Source of the DNA: Candidatus Pelagibacter sp. IMCC9063
GTDB lineage: Bacteria > Pseudomonadota > Alphaproteobacteria > Pelagibacterales > Pelagibacteraceae
Direction of reading: 5' to 3'
Assembly: GCF_000195085.1 (NCBI RefSeq)
Contig: NC_015380.1
Location: 792,001-856,000 of the forward strand
DNA: 64,000 bases
Below the pieces are notes generated by a model that saw only the letters and a list, made by a program, of their open reading frames with translations, did not search any database and was not told the origin of the DNA. Below, piece by piece: positions 27,584 to 37,807 of this stretch. Both the position numbers and the translations under genes were made by a program. The first letter of the stretch is position 1. Each line of letters starts with the position of its first letter.

Positions 27584-29032
27584 TTATCCTGTAAAGTTAC
27601 TGAGCAAAGATAATTGATTGTTTTTTTCAGTTTGGTTCTTAAAATCCTGGGGAATTACTGGATAGTCTCCAGTAAAACAATGATCTGTAAATTGTGGATT
27701 TTTATTATCTCTTTTTTTATGTCCTAGGGCCTTATAAACTCCATCTATACTTAAAAAAGATAATGTCTTAACACCAATAATTTTTCTCATTTCTTCTATG
27801 GTGTTATTCGCAGCTAATAATTCGGACACATTTGGCGTATCAATTCCATAATAATCAGGAAATTTAATTGGAGGACTTGAGATTTTCATATGTACCTCTT
27901 TTGCTCCTACCTCATATAACATCGAGACAATTTTTTTAGAAGTAGTTCCTCTGACAATAGAATCATCAACTAAAATAATTCTTTTATTTTTTATTAATGC
28001 TCTATTTGGATTGTGTTTAAGCTTAACACCTAATTGTCTAATCTGTTGAGTTGGTTCAATAAACGTTCTTCCCACATAATGATTTCTTATTATTCCCATA
28101 TCAAATTGTATTTTTGACTCTTCGGAATATCCAATGGCTGCAGGATTACCAGAGTCTGGAACTGCAGATACTAAGTCAGCTTCTGTAGAAAATTCTTTAG
28201 CTAGTTGTTTGCCCAGATCTTTTCTATATTCATAAACACCTTTACCTCCCACAATGCTGTCTGGTCTTGAAAAATAAATATATTCAAAAATACATGGTCT
28301 GGAATTTTGTTTAGGAAATGGCTTGATACTTTCAATACCGTTTTTGTTAATAATTACTATTTCACCATTCTCAACTTCTCTTATAAATTCTGCCCCAATT
28401 ATATCTAAGGCACAAGTTTCAGACGCAAAAATATAAGAATCTCCAAGTTTACCTAATACCAAAGGTCTGATTCCGAAAGGATCTCTAATACCAACAAGCT
28501 TTTTATTAGTTAGCATGACCATTGCGTAGCCACCCTGAATTTGAAAAATAGAATCGATGATTTTATCGATAATTTTAGTCCTTCTTGATTTTGCTATTAG
28601 CTGAACAACTGTTTCAGTATCAGATGTTGTTTGAAATATTGCTCCTTCTTTGACCATTTTCTCTCTAATGTGAATGGCATTGGTAAGGTTTCCATTATGC
28701 GCAATGCTAATACCACCCAAATATAAATCAGCAAAGAAAGGCTGAATGTTTCTAACAATAGGAAGTCCACTCGTTGAATAGCGATTATGTCCAATAGCTG
28801 TATTTCCAGGTAGTTGATCGATTATTTTTTTACTTGTAAAGTTGTCACCTACAAGACCTCTTCTTTTAACCGAATGAAAGTTCTTACCATCAAATGTATT
28901 GATACCACACGCCTCTTGCCCCCTGTGTTGTAGTGCATGCAAACCTAACGCCGTAAGAGATGCTGCATCCTTATGGTTGTAAACACCAAAGACACCACAC
29001 TCTTCTCTTAATCTATCGTCTAGCACAGGCAA
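27584..29032 (-). CDS. purF: Amidophosphoribosyltransferase
   Basis: The 482-residue enzyme commits PRPP to purine synthesis. The N-terminal nucleophile is C12 after an 11-residue propeptide (MPVLDDRLREEC). The glutaminase motifs HNRYSTSG and HNGNL follow. The C-terminal phosphoribosyltransferase motif is ILVDDSIVRGTTS. Conserved cysteines near GCFTGDYP-like positions (HCFTGDYP) are present, so an Fe-S or metal site is possible. It follows cvpA, as in E. coli. Confidence 0.97.
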   Translation of the reverse strand: MPVLDDRLREECGVFGVYNHKDAASLTALGLHALQHRGQEACGINTFDGKNFHSVKRRGLVGDNFTSKKIIDQLPGNTAIGHNRYSTSGLPIVRNIQPFFADLYLGGISIAHNGNLTNAIHIREKMVKEGAIFQTTSDTETVVQLIAKSRRTKIIDKIIDSIFQIQGGYAMVMLTNKKLVGIRDPFGIRPLVLGKLGDSYIFASETCALDIIGAEFIREVENGEIVIINKNGIESIKPFPKQNSRPCIFEYIYFSRPDSIVGGKGVYEYRKDLGKQLAKEFSTEADLVSAVPDSGNPAAIGYSEESKIQFDMGIIRNHYVGRTFIEPTQQIRQLGVKLKHNPNRALIKNKRIILVDDSIVRGTTSKKIVSMLYEVGAKEVHMKISSPPIKFPDYYGIDTPNVSELLAANNTIEEMRKIIGVKTLSFLSIDGVYKALGHKKRDNKNPQFTDHCFTGDYPVIPQDFKNQTEKNNQLSLLSNFTG

Positions 29033-29058
29033 TCCATTACATTAAATGACACAAAGAG

Positions 29059-29610
29059 TCATTTAGTAATTTTATCTACGTTTTCTTTACTTCTTTCTAT
29101 GTATTCATACCGTTTGGGAAGATTTTCAGTTAAGAATTCTTGACCCCATACAATGGATGTAAAAAATTTTCCTTCATTTAGATTCGAACTCCATTTAGGA
29201 AAGGGGTGAACAAAATGCAAAAAAGTAAAGATAGATACGAAATATACATACCCTTTTAAAAATCCAAAAACAAAACCAAAAAATTTATCTACTCCTCCAA
29301 GACCTGTCCAGGACATGGTCTTCTTCATTCCCTTAGAAACCAGAATTGTCAGAAATAGAAAAATAATAAAAATTATACCACCAAATACTATGTCATGAGT
29401 GAATTCTGATTCAATGACATTTTCAGTATACGGAGTTGCAAGGGGTAAAAATATTTTAACTGCAATGATAGATAGTATCCACTTTAAAAAAGACAAAAGG
29501 CTAAGAACAAATCCATTCCTTAATGACAAAAAAGAATTTAAAATTAAGAAAAAAATAAAAATAAAATCAATTGTTGAAAAGATTTCAATAGAATCTAAAA
29601 AATTATCCAT
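29059..29610 (-). CDS. cvpA: CvpA-family inner-membrane protein
   Basis: The protein is about 183 residues from an ATG at 29610, with four hydrophobic helices. The LRNGFVLSLLSFLKWILSIIAV segment and the GGVDKFFGFVFGFLKG loop, with its conserved D-R/K-x-x-G pattern, are typical. Its partner gene purF lies 26 bp downstream, matching the widespread cvpA-purF order. Function in most bacteria remains undefined. The start overlaps the stop of the RND gene by 8 bp. Confidence 0.82.
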   Translation of the reverse strand: MDNFLDSIEIFSTIDFIFIFFLILNSFLSLRNGFVLSLLSFLKWILSIIAVKIFLPLATPYTENVIESEFTHDIVFGGIIFIIFLFLTILVSKGMKKTMSWTGLGGVDKFFGFVFGFLKGYVYFVSIFTFLHFVHPFPKWSSNLNEGKFFTSIVWGQEFLTENLPKRYEYIERSKENVDKITK

Positions 29611-32062
29611 TAGTTTCCGGAGCAAATTGAATAAGAAGTCTTGGCAATAGAGTTAGAACCAAAATTAAAGCAGTGATCATTGCCAAACCAGTAAAAAGAC
29701 CAAAATAAATAGTTGGTATGAAGTTTGAAAAACCCAATATAGAAAAACCAAAAACAATTGTTACTGAAGTGCTTATAATTGCTTTTCCTACGGTGTGATG
29801 GCAAATGTAAACAGCATCATTTTTATTTTTACGTTCTTTGATTTCCTGTCTAAATCTATAAATGTAGTGAATGCTATTATCGACTGCTATTCCTATGGTG
29901 ATCGCAGCGATAGTGATGGTCATCATATCTAGCGGTATATTTAGAGCTCCGATAAAACCTAACACAAAAAAAGCAGCAATAAAATTTGGAACAGTTCCTA
30001 TGAGAGAGTAGGTTAAAGACCTGAATAAGATTAAAAACATTAGAAAAATTCCTAGCATGACAATTCCTAAAGTTTTAATTTGAGAATCAAATAGACTCTG
30101 AAGTAAATTGTTAAATATTATTAACACGCCCGTAATCTTGAATTCGTCTTGCTTGAACAAAAACTTTGTTTGCAAATCAGATTGAATTTTTTCTATTAAC
30201 TCTTTTCTTCTAAGATCTGGTTTGGAATCCAAAATTCTCATGCTAATTCTAGCCTCATCGTTTTGTACGGAGATATAAGGATTTATGATATTTCTTTTAA
30301 TATCTTCAGGTAGCTTATTATACAAAACACCCATTTCAAGGGATCCAAGTTTTTTTCCATTATTTAAACTTTCAGCAATATCTAAAATGGAAGAAAAAGA
30401 TAAAACTTTTCCAATATTCTGATTTTGTTCTAGATATTTATGAACCGATATAATTTTATCTATTTTATCTCTGGTAAACCAATATTTGTATTTTTCATCA
30501 AAAGCTTGTTGTTTATCCTCACCTAAGTAGTCATCTTTTTTTACAGTAGATCCTAAAAAATCGTCCTCTTTATTTACAACGGTCGTTTTTTTAAACTTTA
30601 AAATTATTTCTAGCGGAGTTGTTCCTCCTAACTTTTCATCTATATTTTTCATGCCTTTGTAAATTTCAGTCTTACTACTAAAATAATTAATAAAACTATT
30701 CTCTACTTTTAGTTTGCTAATTCCATAGATCGAAAAAATAATTAAGAATACAGACAAGGAATAAATTAGTTTTGGAAATTGAGTAGAAATATGAGCAAGC
30801 AATTCAGCAAATTTAGATTTTTTTTCTTTTATCTGAACAGATGCTTTTGGATTAAAAACAAGAATTAACGAAGGTAATAATAGAAAAGACAATGCAAATG
30901 ATACTAACAGGCCATAAGTCATCATCCATCCAAAGTCCATCACAGGTTTAATGTCGCTAAATACTAAAGACATAAATGCACAGATCGTAGTCAGAACTGC
31001 ATAAAAAATTGGATAAAAAATACTGGAAGAGGTTTTGGTAACAAGATCAATAGGTGTAGCGTTTTCATTTTCATTTTTTATCTGAATGTATCGAACTAGG
31101 TAATGAATGTTCATAGAAATGGTTAAGATCAGCATCAGCGCGATGAAATTTGAAGAGATAACCGTAACTTTCCATTGTAGAGCTCCTAAAAAACCCACCA
31201 TTATCAATATAGAGGAAAAACAATTGATTAATGGAAAGGCTACCCATTTCAAATTTCTAAACACCATCCATAAAATAAATATAATAAATGCAAAAACTCC
31301 GAATCCAAAAATAACAATATCATTTTTGATAAAAGTAATCATGTCGTCGGCAATCATGGGAATTCCACTAAGCCTAATTGTTGCAAATTGATTTTGTTTA
31401 GCAATCAAATTCTTAATTTCTTGGTTGTAGCTTGATATTAAATCGCCCTGTTTCTTTTTCTCTATATCTAACTTTGCATTAGTTTTTTTTAAATCAGCCA
31501 GCAGACTTTCGTCAGGATTATTATTCTCCAGTAATCTCGACTTCTTAGAAATAAGATCTAAATATTGTTTGTTTTCTTTTAGATAGACGACAATACCAAA
31601 TGTCTTTGAATCTTTGCTTATAATAAGATTTTTGTAGATAGGACTACTGGTAAGTTCTTTAATAGCAGTTTCAAATTCTATATTTGGACTTGTAATATAT
31701 TTAAGATTTTGAATCCTCTCCATTAAAGGCTCATTAGTACTCTGCAGTAATGGAGCATTGATAACACTAATAGTTTTACTTACCCAGTTCAAGTTATTGA
31801 TCTTAGTAACAAATTTCTCCAACTCTAAAACAGAATCTTTGTTTATAACGGCTTTAGGCTCGTAGGTTAAGATGAAGAATTCTTCTGAGCCGTATCTTTC
31901 GTTAACTTCTCTAAGGTATTTTAGATCTGGGTCATTTTCTAACAGCAGAGTATCGGCGGAGGCATCTAATTTAAAATTTTTAGAAAAGTATAGCGAACCT
32001 AGGAGTATGATAATTAGGCTTAATAGAATTAGTTTAGGAAAATTAAGTAATTTTTTATACAT
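29603..32062 (-). CDS. RND-superfamily (MMPL/HpnN-like) membrane exporter
   Basis: The 819-residue protein has the two-fold RND layout. There is an N-terminal helix, a large periplasmic loop (about 30-240), five or six helices, a second loop (about 440-650), and a final helix bundle. The second bundle contains TITIAAITIGIAVDNSIHYIYRFR with the conserved D-N-S-I-H tract, and the first bundle has SMNIHYLVRY in the matching place. This is the HpnN/MMPL branch, which moves lipids or hydrophobic compounds. The substrate is unknown. It forms a run with cvpA and purF. Confidence 0.85.
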   Translation of the reverse strand: MYKKLLNFPKLILLSLIIILLGSLYFSKNFKLDASADTLLLENDPDLKYLREVNERYGSEEFFILTYEPKAVINKDSVLELEKFVTKINNLNWVSKTISVINAPLLQSTNEPLMERIQNLKYITSPNIEFETAIKELTSSPIYKNLIISKDSKTFGIVVYLKENKQYLDLISKKSRLLENNNPDESLLADLKKTNAKLDIEKKKQGDLISSYNQEIKNLIAKQNQFATIRLSGIPMIADDMITFIKNDIVIFGFGVFAFIIFILWMVFRNLKWVAFPLINCFSSILIMVGFLGALQWKVTVISSNFIALMLILTISMNIHYLVRYIQIKNENENATPIDLVTKTSSSIFYPIFYAVLTTICAFMSLVFSDIKPVMDFGWMMTYGLLVSFALSFLLLPSLILVFNPKASVQIKEKKSKFAELLAHISTQFPKLIYSLSVFLIIFSIYGISKLKVENSFINYFSSKTEIYKGMKNIDEKLGGTTPLEIILKFKKTTVVNKEDDFLGSTVKKDDYLGEDKQQAFDEKYKYWFTRDKIDKIISVHKYLEQNQNIGKVLSFSSILDIAESLNNGKKLGSLEMGVLYNKLPEDIKRNIINPYISVQNDEARISMRILDSKPDLRRKELIEKIQSDLQTKFLFKQDEFKITGVLIIFNNLLQSLFDSQIKTLGIVMLGIFLMFLILFRSLTYSLIGTVPNFIAAFFVLGFIGALNIPLDMMTITIAAITIGIAVDNSIHYIYRFRQEIKERKNKNDAVYICHHTVGKAIISTSVTIVFGFSILGFSNFIPTIYFGLFTGLAMITALILVLTLLPRLLIQFAPETNG

Positions 32063-32076
32063 ACAGAAATAACTTT

Positions 32077-33151
32077 CTAGATGTACTTTTTATCATATCT
32101 TTGAGACATACAAGTAATAATTCTGTAAGGAATAGTACCTGTTTGTTTTGCAAAATCATCAATTGTGTAATCAGAGTTGTATATGTCAATCATGTCCCCA
32201 ACTTTGACTTTATTTTTGAATTTAGTTACATCTAAAATAATCAAATCCATAGATACTCTTCCTATAATAGGAATTTTTTTTCCCTTAAATAGAAAAAAAC
32301 CTTTATTGCTTAAACGAATATTTAGTCCATCCGCATACCCAATAGGAATAGTGGCAGTTGTAGTATTTTTCTTGGTATAAAAAGTTCTAGAGTAGCCAAT
32401 AGACTCTCCTTTTTTAATTTGATTAATTTGAGTAACAGGAACCTTGAGAGAAACTGCATGTTTGATACCTTTGTGAAACGTTCTTTTACCGCCGTAAAGA
32501 CTAATACCAGGTCTAACCATGTCATAATGATATTGTTTGCCTAAAAATATCCCACCCGATGCCGCTAAGCTATATTTGCAATTAGAAAATTCTTTTTTGA
32601 TCTTCTCGAATCTAGCCTTTTGAATATTGTTATAGTTATTATTTTTTTCATCCGCACAAGCTAAATGACTCATAAAAGTTATATCTTTAAATGAATATAG
32701 TTTTTTTTATTTTTTTTAATTTATCAATATCCTTTTCTTGAAAACCAAGTCGGTTCATTCCCGTGTCTACATGTATCATGATATTACGTTGGTAATTTTT
32801 TTTAAGATATCTAGTCCACTTTTCAAATTGCGAATAGGTATTTAATACAGGAGTTAATTTATTTTTAAAAAAAACAGATTCCTCCTTTATACCAAGTCCA
32901 TTTAATACAAAAATATTAATTGATTTAAATTTTTTTCTAATCTTTAAAGCTTCCTTCACATTAGCTACGAAAAAATTTTTGCACTTAAGCTTAACTAAAG
33001 ATGCTACAATTTTATTAGCCTCGCCCAATCCATAACTAGAGGCCTTAACAGTAGCGGAAACCACGGATGGCTTACAAAACCTTTTTAAAAATAGGTAGTT
33101 ATTTTTAATAGATGTTAAGTTGATCGATACTTGTCCTGAAGAATGTTTCAT
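32077..33151 (-). pseudogene. alr: Alanine racemase, frame broken in poly-A/T
   Basis: This PLP enzyme makes D-alanine for peptidoglycan. The first segment (33151 down to 32687) has the PLP lysine K37 in TVKASSYGLG and HVDTGMNRLG. It ends early at 32687. The second frame continues through FMSHLACADE, IGYSRTF, IPIGYADGLN and GRVSMDL to 32077. Removing one A (reverse strand) from either eight-base run, 32701-32708 or 32710-32717, joins both into about 357 residues, the normal size. A sequencing error is likely; otherwise slippage would be required because the enzyme is usually essential. Confidence 0.88.
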
Positions 33152-33203
33152 AGCTTTAAAGGCTATTTATATAAAGGATTTCTTTATTTCTGTAACCAAG
33201 AAT

Positions 33204-34625
33204 TTAAGATTGTGTGTCTTTAAATTTAGTATATGCACTTTCAAACTCAAGTCTTATGATACCAGTTGGGCCGTGTCTTTGTTTTCCAATTATTAGCTCT
33301 GCTTGACCATGAATTAAGCTCATTTTCTCTTGCCATTCTACGTGCTCAGCCGTACCAACTCTTGGCTCTTTTTTTTCTTCATAGTATTCTTCTCTATAAA
33401 CAAACATCACTACATCTGCATCTTGCTCAATAGATCCAGATTCTCGCAAATCAGACAGTTGTGGTTTTTTATCATCACGCTGCTCTACAGCCCTAGATAG
33501 CTGAGATAATGCTAAAACGGGCACATCTAATTCTTTTGCTAATGCTTTTAAGCCTTGCGTAATTTCTGCTACTTCTTGAACACGACCTTCATTTCTGTAG
33601 TTTCCAGATTTCATTAGCTGAATGTAATCAACTATAATCAAATCAAGTCCATGAAGTCTTTTGATTCTTCTCGCTCTATTGCTTAAAGTAGAAATAGTAA
33701 TAGCTGGAGTGTCATCTATAAAGAGTGGTAAGTTTTCCAAATTCTTTGAGCTTTCAATAAACTTTTCAAACTCATCTTGATTTATATTTCCTTTTCGTAT
33801 GTCATTTGATTTTACTCTAGATTGCTCAGATAGAATTCTTGTTGATAGCTGTTCAGATGACATCTCTAAGGAAAAGAAGGTGACAGTAGATTTTTTATTA
33901 TTCTCCTGTATTTGTCTTGCCGCATGAAAAGCTATATTCGTAGCTAGGGCTGTTTTCCCCATGGATGGTCTTCCAGCAATAATTAACAAATCTGATTTAT
34001 GCAAACCTCCTAATCTATCGTCCAAATCCCTTAATCCTGTAGGGACACCAACAATTCCACCTTCATTTTTATAAGCAGAGGATGCAACAGCAATAGTTTC
34101 AAGTAGAGCTTCTTTAAATTCAACGTAAGACTTATTGAATTTACCACGCTCAGCTATATCAAATAATTTTTTTTCTGCAGATTCTATGATTTGTTCAGCA
34201 CTAATTTCAGAATTTTTATTTTGAGACTCTTCAAGCGTTTCTTTAGATATGTCAATTAAATTTCTTCTTATCTTTAAATCGTGAAGTAAATTAGCGTAGT
34301 ATTTTATTTGAAGTTTGGAAGTCGAAAATTTAGTAAGCTTAACAAGATACTCACTACCACCTATTTCATTTAATTCATCCTCATTAGAAAAAAAGTTTTT
34401 CAAAGTAATCGGGTTGGCTAGCAAGCCTTTAGCCATTAAGTCACTAATGATTTTGTATATTTTTTTATTGATAGGATTGAAAAAAAAATCTTCATTAATA
34501 TCTGCAATTTCATCAAATATTTCATTGGAGAGCAATATGGTTCCTAACACCGTCTGCTCAGCTTCAAGATTTTGTGGGGATGTGTCTAATCCAGATAATA
34601 TTTCCACATTTTTAAGAGAGCTCAT
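33204..34625 (-). CDS. dnaB: Replicative DNA helicase DnaB
   Basis: The 473-residue hexameric helicase unwinds DNA at the fork. The N-terminal domain opens with SPQNLEAEQTVLGTILL. The RecA-like domain shows the Walker A GRPSMGKTALA, LEMSSEQLSTRIL, the DYIQLM Walker B, and ALSQLSRAVEQR. Length is standard. It lies downstream of rpsF-rpsR-rplI, a very common bacterial order. No intein is present. Confidence 0.97.
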   Translation of the reverse strand: MSSLKNVEILSGLDTSPQNLEAEQTVLGTILLSNEIFDEIADINEDFFFNPINKKIYKIISDLMAKGLLANPITLKNFFSNEDELNEIGGSEYLVKLTKFSTSKLQIKYYANLLHDLKIRRNLIDISKETLEESQNKNSEISAEQIIESAEKKLFDIAERGKFNKSYVEFKEALLETIAVASSAYKNEGGIVGVPTGLRDLDDRLGGLHKSDLLIIAGRPSMGKTALATNIAFHAARQIQENNKKSTVTFFSLEMSSEQLSTRILSEQSRVKSNDIRKGNINQDEFEKFIESSKNLENLPLFIDDTPAITISTLSNRARRIKRLHGLDLIIVDYIQLMKSGNYRNEGRVQEVAEITQGLKALAKELDVPVLALSQLSRAVEQRDDKKPQLSDLRESGSIEQDADVVMFVYREEYYEEKKEPRVGTAEHVEWQEKMSLIHGQAELIIGKQRHGPTGIIRLEFESAYTKFKDTQS

Positions 34626-34708
34626 GAACTATAATAGTATTATCTAACACCAAAGGTTCAACAATAATGTTTTGACGGATGTGTGGAGAAGTTAGTTAAA
34701 TATTTGGA

Positions 34709-35161
34709 TTATTCAACTTTTGGTTTTACATTTAAATTGATAGCAGCAATTACTTCAGCGTGTAAATTAATGTAGACTTTTGAAATACCTGTATTTTTTA
34801 ATTGACCTTTTATTTCAATTTTTTCTGCAGATATATCTAAATTTTTTTGCTCTTTGATCAAAGTCACAATTTCTTTAATGTTAATAGATCCATAAAGCAG
34901 ACCATTTTCCATAGCTTCTTTGTAAATTTCCAATTCCACATTGTTTAGTATTTGGAATGTTGCGTTAGCTTTGTTTTTTTCAATTTCATTTTTCTTATTG
35001 ATTTCGCTCTTTTGCTGGTCAAAATATTCAGTATTTTTTTTATTGGCCACTAGAGCTTTTTTATTTTTTAATAAAAAATTTCTTGCATAACCATCTTTGA
35101 CAGTTACCTTTTCACCGATTGCTCCAAGTTTTTTTATATTTTCTAGTAGAATTACTTGCAT
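34709..35161 (-). CDS. rplI: 50S ribosomal protein L9
   Basis: The 150-residue protein begins MQVILLENIKKLGAIGEKVTVKDGYARNFLL, matching the L9 N-terminal domain. A helical linker and the C-terminal domain follow. I chose the ATG at 35161, the conserved start, over an upstream in-frame start. It follows rpsR by one base. Confidence 0.96.
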   Translation of the reverse strand: MQVILLENIKKLGAIGEKVTVKDGYARNFLLKNKKALVANKKNTEYFDQQKSEINKKNEIEKNKANATFQILNNVELEIYKEAMENGLLYGSINIKEIVTLIKEQKNLDISAEKIEIKGQLKNTGISKVYINLHAEVIAAINLNVKPKVE

Positions 35162-35162
35162 G

Positions 35163-35444
35163 TTAATTACCAACGTATGGCATTAAAGCCAAAACTCTTG
35201 CTTTTTTAATTTCTTTAGAAAGCGCCCTTTGTTTTCCAAAAGATACATTGGTTATTCTGCTAGGCAAAATTTTCGCAGTATCTGATACGTATTTTTTTAA
35301 TAGTTTGATGTTTTTGTAATTGATTTCAGGGGCACCCTTACCACTTAACGGACAAGACTTATTTGGTTTAGCCGTAGATTTGTTAAAAAGTGCATTACCA
35401 CCTTTATTGAATTTTTTTTTACCTTTTTCTTTTCTTTTAACCAT
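35163..35444 (-). CDS. rpsR: 30S ribosomal protein S18
   Basis: The 93-residue protein has [24 protein letters not shown], the S18 core, near residues 42-66, and the [18 protein letters not shown] tail. The N-terminal extension is rich in lysine. It overlaps the rpsF stop by one base. Confidence 0.96.
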   Translation of the reverse strand: MVKRKEKGKKKFNKGGNALFNKSTAKPNKSCPLSGKGAPEINYKNIKLLKKYVSDTAKILPSRITNVSFGKQRALSKEIKKARVLALMPYVGN

Positions 35445-35767
35445 TATGAAGTTACCGTTAGACCAGATTCTTCTTCTGGTATTTTTTTAATTTTCATAGA
35501 AAGAAATTTTATTATTCTTTCATCATATCTTTCAAATTTTTCCAATTCCTTGATAACCTTACTATTTCCTTCGATATAAAGGTTGCTGTATTTTCCTCTG
35601 TAATTCTTTTTAATAGAATAAGCTAAAGATCTTACTCCCCAATTTTCTTCTTTGACAATTTTGCTGTCATTTTTCTTTAAAATTTCTTCAATCTTTTCTT
35701 TTATAGAGTTAGAACTCTCTTCATTTAGTTCTGGGACAGTAATATATGTATGTTCGTAGTAGTTCAT
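35444..35767 (-). CDS. rpsF: 30S ribosomal protein S6
   Basis: The 107-residue protein has [15 protein letters not shown] at the start and the conserved [22 protein letters not shown] loop. First gene of the S6-S18-L9-DnaB run. It is divergent from fabD, with an 81-bp AT-rich gap that must hold both promoters. Confidence 0.95.
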   Translation of the reverse strand: MNYYEHTYITVPELNEESSNSIKEKIEEILKKNDSKIVKEENWGVRSLAYSIKKNYRGKYSNLYIEGNSKVIKELEKFERYDERIIKFLSMKIKKIPEEESGLTVTS

Positions 35768-35848
35768 TTAATAATTATAAGTGTTTAAAAAAACAGTTGA
35801 ATATAATATTATCTTCGTCATATCAAGCTATATAAAGAACTTATTACA

Positions 35849-36769
35849 TTGAAAAAATCAATATTATTTCCAGGCCAAGGGTCCCAATATGTCGGTATGG
35901 GTCTTGATGTTTATGAAGCTTTTGACGAAGCCAAAGAGGTATACCAGGAAGTAGATGACGTTTTGCAAAGCAATTTGAGCGACATTATCTTTAGAGGCGA
36001 GGCTTCGGATCTGAACCTAACAGCTAATACCCAGCCTGCAATTATGGCAACAGGTGTTGCTATATTTAGGGTATTGCAAAAAAAGAATAACCTTAAAATT
36101 ACAGATTTTTCTTTTTGCGCAGGTCATTCTTTGGGAGAATACACAGCGCTTGTTTGTGCAGAATCTTTAAGTTTAGCCGATGCTGCAAAAATATTAAGAG
36201 CTAGAGGTCAAGCAATGCAAAGCGCAGTCAAACCGGGGGAGGGCAGTATGGCGGCTATTCTTGGTTCAGAGATTAATGACATAGAACAGTTGATTAAAGA
36301 ATCTAATTGTTCAACGGTTGAAATTTCTAATGACAATTGCCCAGGCCAAATAGTAGTAAGTGGAAAAAAATCAGAAGTTGATGAATGTTTAATTGCTATT
36401 AAGCAAAAGCTTTCAAAAAAAAGCATCTCACTTCCTGTATCTGCTCCTTTTCATTGCCAGCTAATGAAACCTGCAGCAGAAGAAATTAAAGAATTAATTA
36501 TGAGTCTAAGTATGAAGAATCCTCTCATCCCCATAGTTTCTAATGTAACTGCCGAAGCCGTTACCCAGGCTGATGAAGTTAAACAACTACTGATACAACA
36601 AATTTATAAAAGAGTACGATGGAGAGAGATCATTGAATACATGTTTAAAAATTCTAATGATAGTTTTCTAGAAATAGGACCTGGCAAAGCACTTAGTGGC
36701 ATGCTTAAAAGATTTAAAAAAGAAATTGAAATTAAAAACTACAACAATAGAGAGGACCTTGAACTATGA
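35849..36769 (+). CDS. fabD: Malonyl-CoA--ACP transacylase
   Basis: The 306-residue enzyme loads malonyl groups on ACP. It has the opening LFPGQGSQYVGMG, the active-site GHSLGEYTAL near residue 90, and the catalytic His in APFHCQLM. The start is a TTG at 35849 directly before the conserved N-terminal sequence; no ATG fits. It overlaps fabG (ATGA). Confidence 0.95.
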   Translation: MKKSILFPGQGSQYVGMGLDVYEAFDEAKEVYQEVDDVLQSNLSDIIFRGEASDLNLTANTQPAIMATGVAIFRVLQKKNNLKITDFSFCAGHSLGEYTALVCAESLSLADAAKILRARGQAMQSAVKPGEGSMAAILGSEINDIEQLIKESNCSTVEISNDNCPGQIVVSGKKSEVDECLIAIKQKLSKKSISLPVSAPFHCQLMKPAAEEIKELIMSLSMKNPLIPIVSNVTAEAVTQADEVKQLLIQQIYKRVRWREIIEYMFKNSNDSFLEIGPGKALSGMLKRFKKEIEIKNYNNREDLEL

Positions 36770-37506
36770 CATTTTCAGACTTAAAAGATAAAAAAATAAT
36801 TTTAACAGGAGGATCTAGAGGCATCGGTCTTTCAATGTTAGATAAGTTTTATGCGATAGGATCTAAGGTTTTAATTATTGGATCTAATAAAGAAAACTTA
36901 GAAAAAACGAAAGCAAAATACCCGAACATTCTCACAGAGGCGTTTGATTTGGGAAATCATGATGAAATACCTGATTTATTCAAAAAGTGTGTTGAGCAGT
37001 TAGGTGGCCTAGATGTATTAATAAATAATGCTGGAATCACAAAAGATAATTTGGCTATAAGAATGAAAAAAGAGGAGTGGACAAAAGTTATTGATGTAAA
37101 CCTTACTTCTAGTTTTTTAATGGCTCAAGAAGCCATCAAAGTTCTTATCAAAAACAAATCCGGATCAATAGTTAATATTAGTTCGGTTGTTGCTCACTTG
37201 GGAAACGCAGGACAGGTTAACTACGCGAGTTCCAAAGCTGCTCTTATTGCCATGTCCAAGTCATTGGCTAGAGAGTATGCTAAAAAAAATGTTAGAGTAA
37301 ACTGTATATCTCCAGGGTTTATCGAATCAGATATGACCTCAATTTTAAAAGATGATCAAAAAGAAATGCTATTAAAGAACATTCCTATGGCAAAAATGGG
37401 TACAGGTGAAGATATTGCAAATATAGCAATGTTTTTAGCGTCGAACCTATCTGGTTACATTACAGGGGAGACAATACATGTGAATGGAGGCATGTATATG
37501 GCTTGA
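36766..37506 (+). CDS. fabG: 3-oxoacyl-ACP reductase
   Basis: The 246-residue short-chain dehydrogenase reduces 3-oxoacyl-ACP with NADPH. TGGSRGIGLS (15-24) binds the cofactor, NNAG is present, and the catalytic S-Y-K set is seen in NISSVV and NYASSKAAL. The C-terminal GYITGETIHVNGGMYM is typical. It overlaps fabD by 4 bp. Confidence 0.96.
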   Translation: MTFSDLKDKKIILTGGSRGIGLSMLDKFYAIGSKVLIIGSNKENLEKTKAKYPNILTEAFDLGNHDEIPDLFKKCVEQLGGLDVLINNAGITKDNLAIRMKKEEWTKVIDVNLTSSFLMAQEAIKVLIKNKSGSIVNISSVVAHLGNAGQVNYASSKAALIAMSKSLAREYAKKNVRVNCISPGFIESDMTSILKDDQKEMLLKNIPMAKMGTGEDIANIAMFLASNLSGYITGETIHVNGGMYMA

Positions 37507-37511
37507 TTAAT

Positions 37512-37541
37512 TTCATTTATTGATCTAAAGAAAAATATAAT
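37512..37541 (+). promoter_or_regulatory. Possible promoter of acpP
   Basis: A perfect TATAAT at 37536-37541 with a weak -35 TTCATT (37512-37517) at 18-bp spacing, 26 bp before the acpP ATG. A separate acpP promoter would fit its high expression; the -35 match is poor. Confidence 0.35.
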
Positions 37542-37567
37542 CATATAACAAAAATAGAAAGATAATA

Positions 37568-37807
37568 ATGAGCGAAGTTGGAGATAAAATTAAAAAGATA
37601 ATTGTTGATCATTTAGGTGTTGATGCCGAAAAAGTTACTGATGAGGCTAGCTTTATCGATGATCTTGGTGCTGATAGTTTAGATACAGTAGAATTAGTTA
37701 TGGCATTTGAAGAAGAATTTGGAGCTGAAATTTCAGACAGCGAAGCAGAAAAAATTCTAACAGTTGGTGATGCTATAAAATTTGTTGAGAATAGCACATC
37801 TAAATAA
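37568..37807 (+). CDS. acpP: Acyl carrier protein
   Basis: The 79-residue acidic protein carries acyl chains on the phosphopantetheine attached to S37 in [10 protein letters not shown]. Helix II ([14 protein letters not shown]) and the rest of the four-helix fold are intact. It normally precedes fabF; here the next gene is gmk. Confidence 0.98.
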   Translation: MSEVGDKIKKIIVDHLGVDAEKVTDEASFIDDLGADSLDTVELVMAFEEEFGAEISDSEAEKILTVGDAIKFVENSTSK

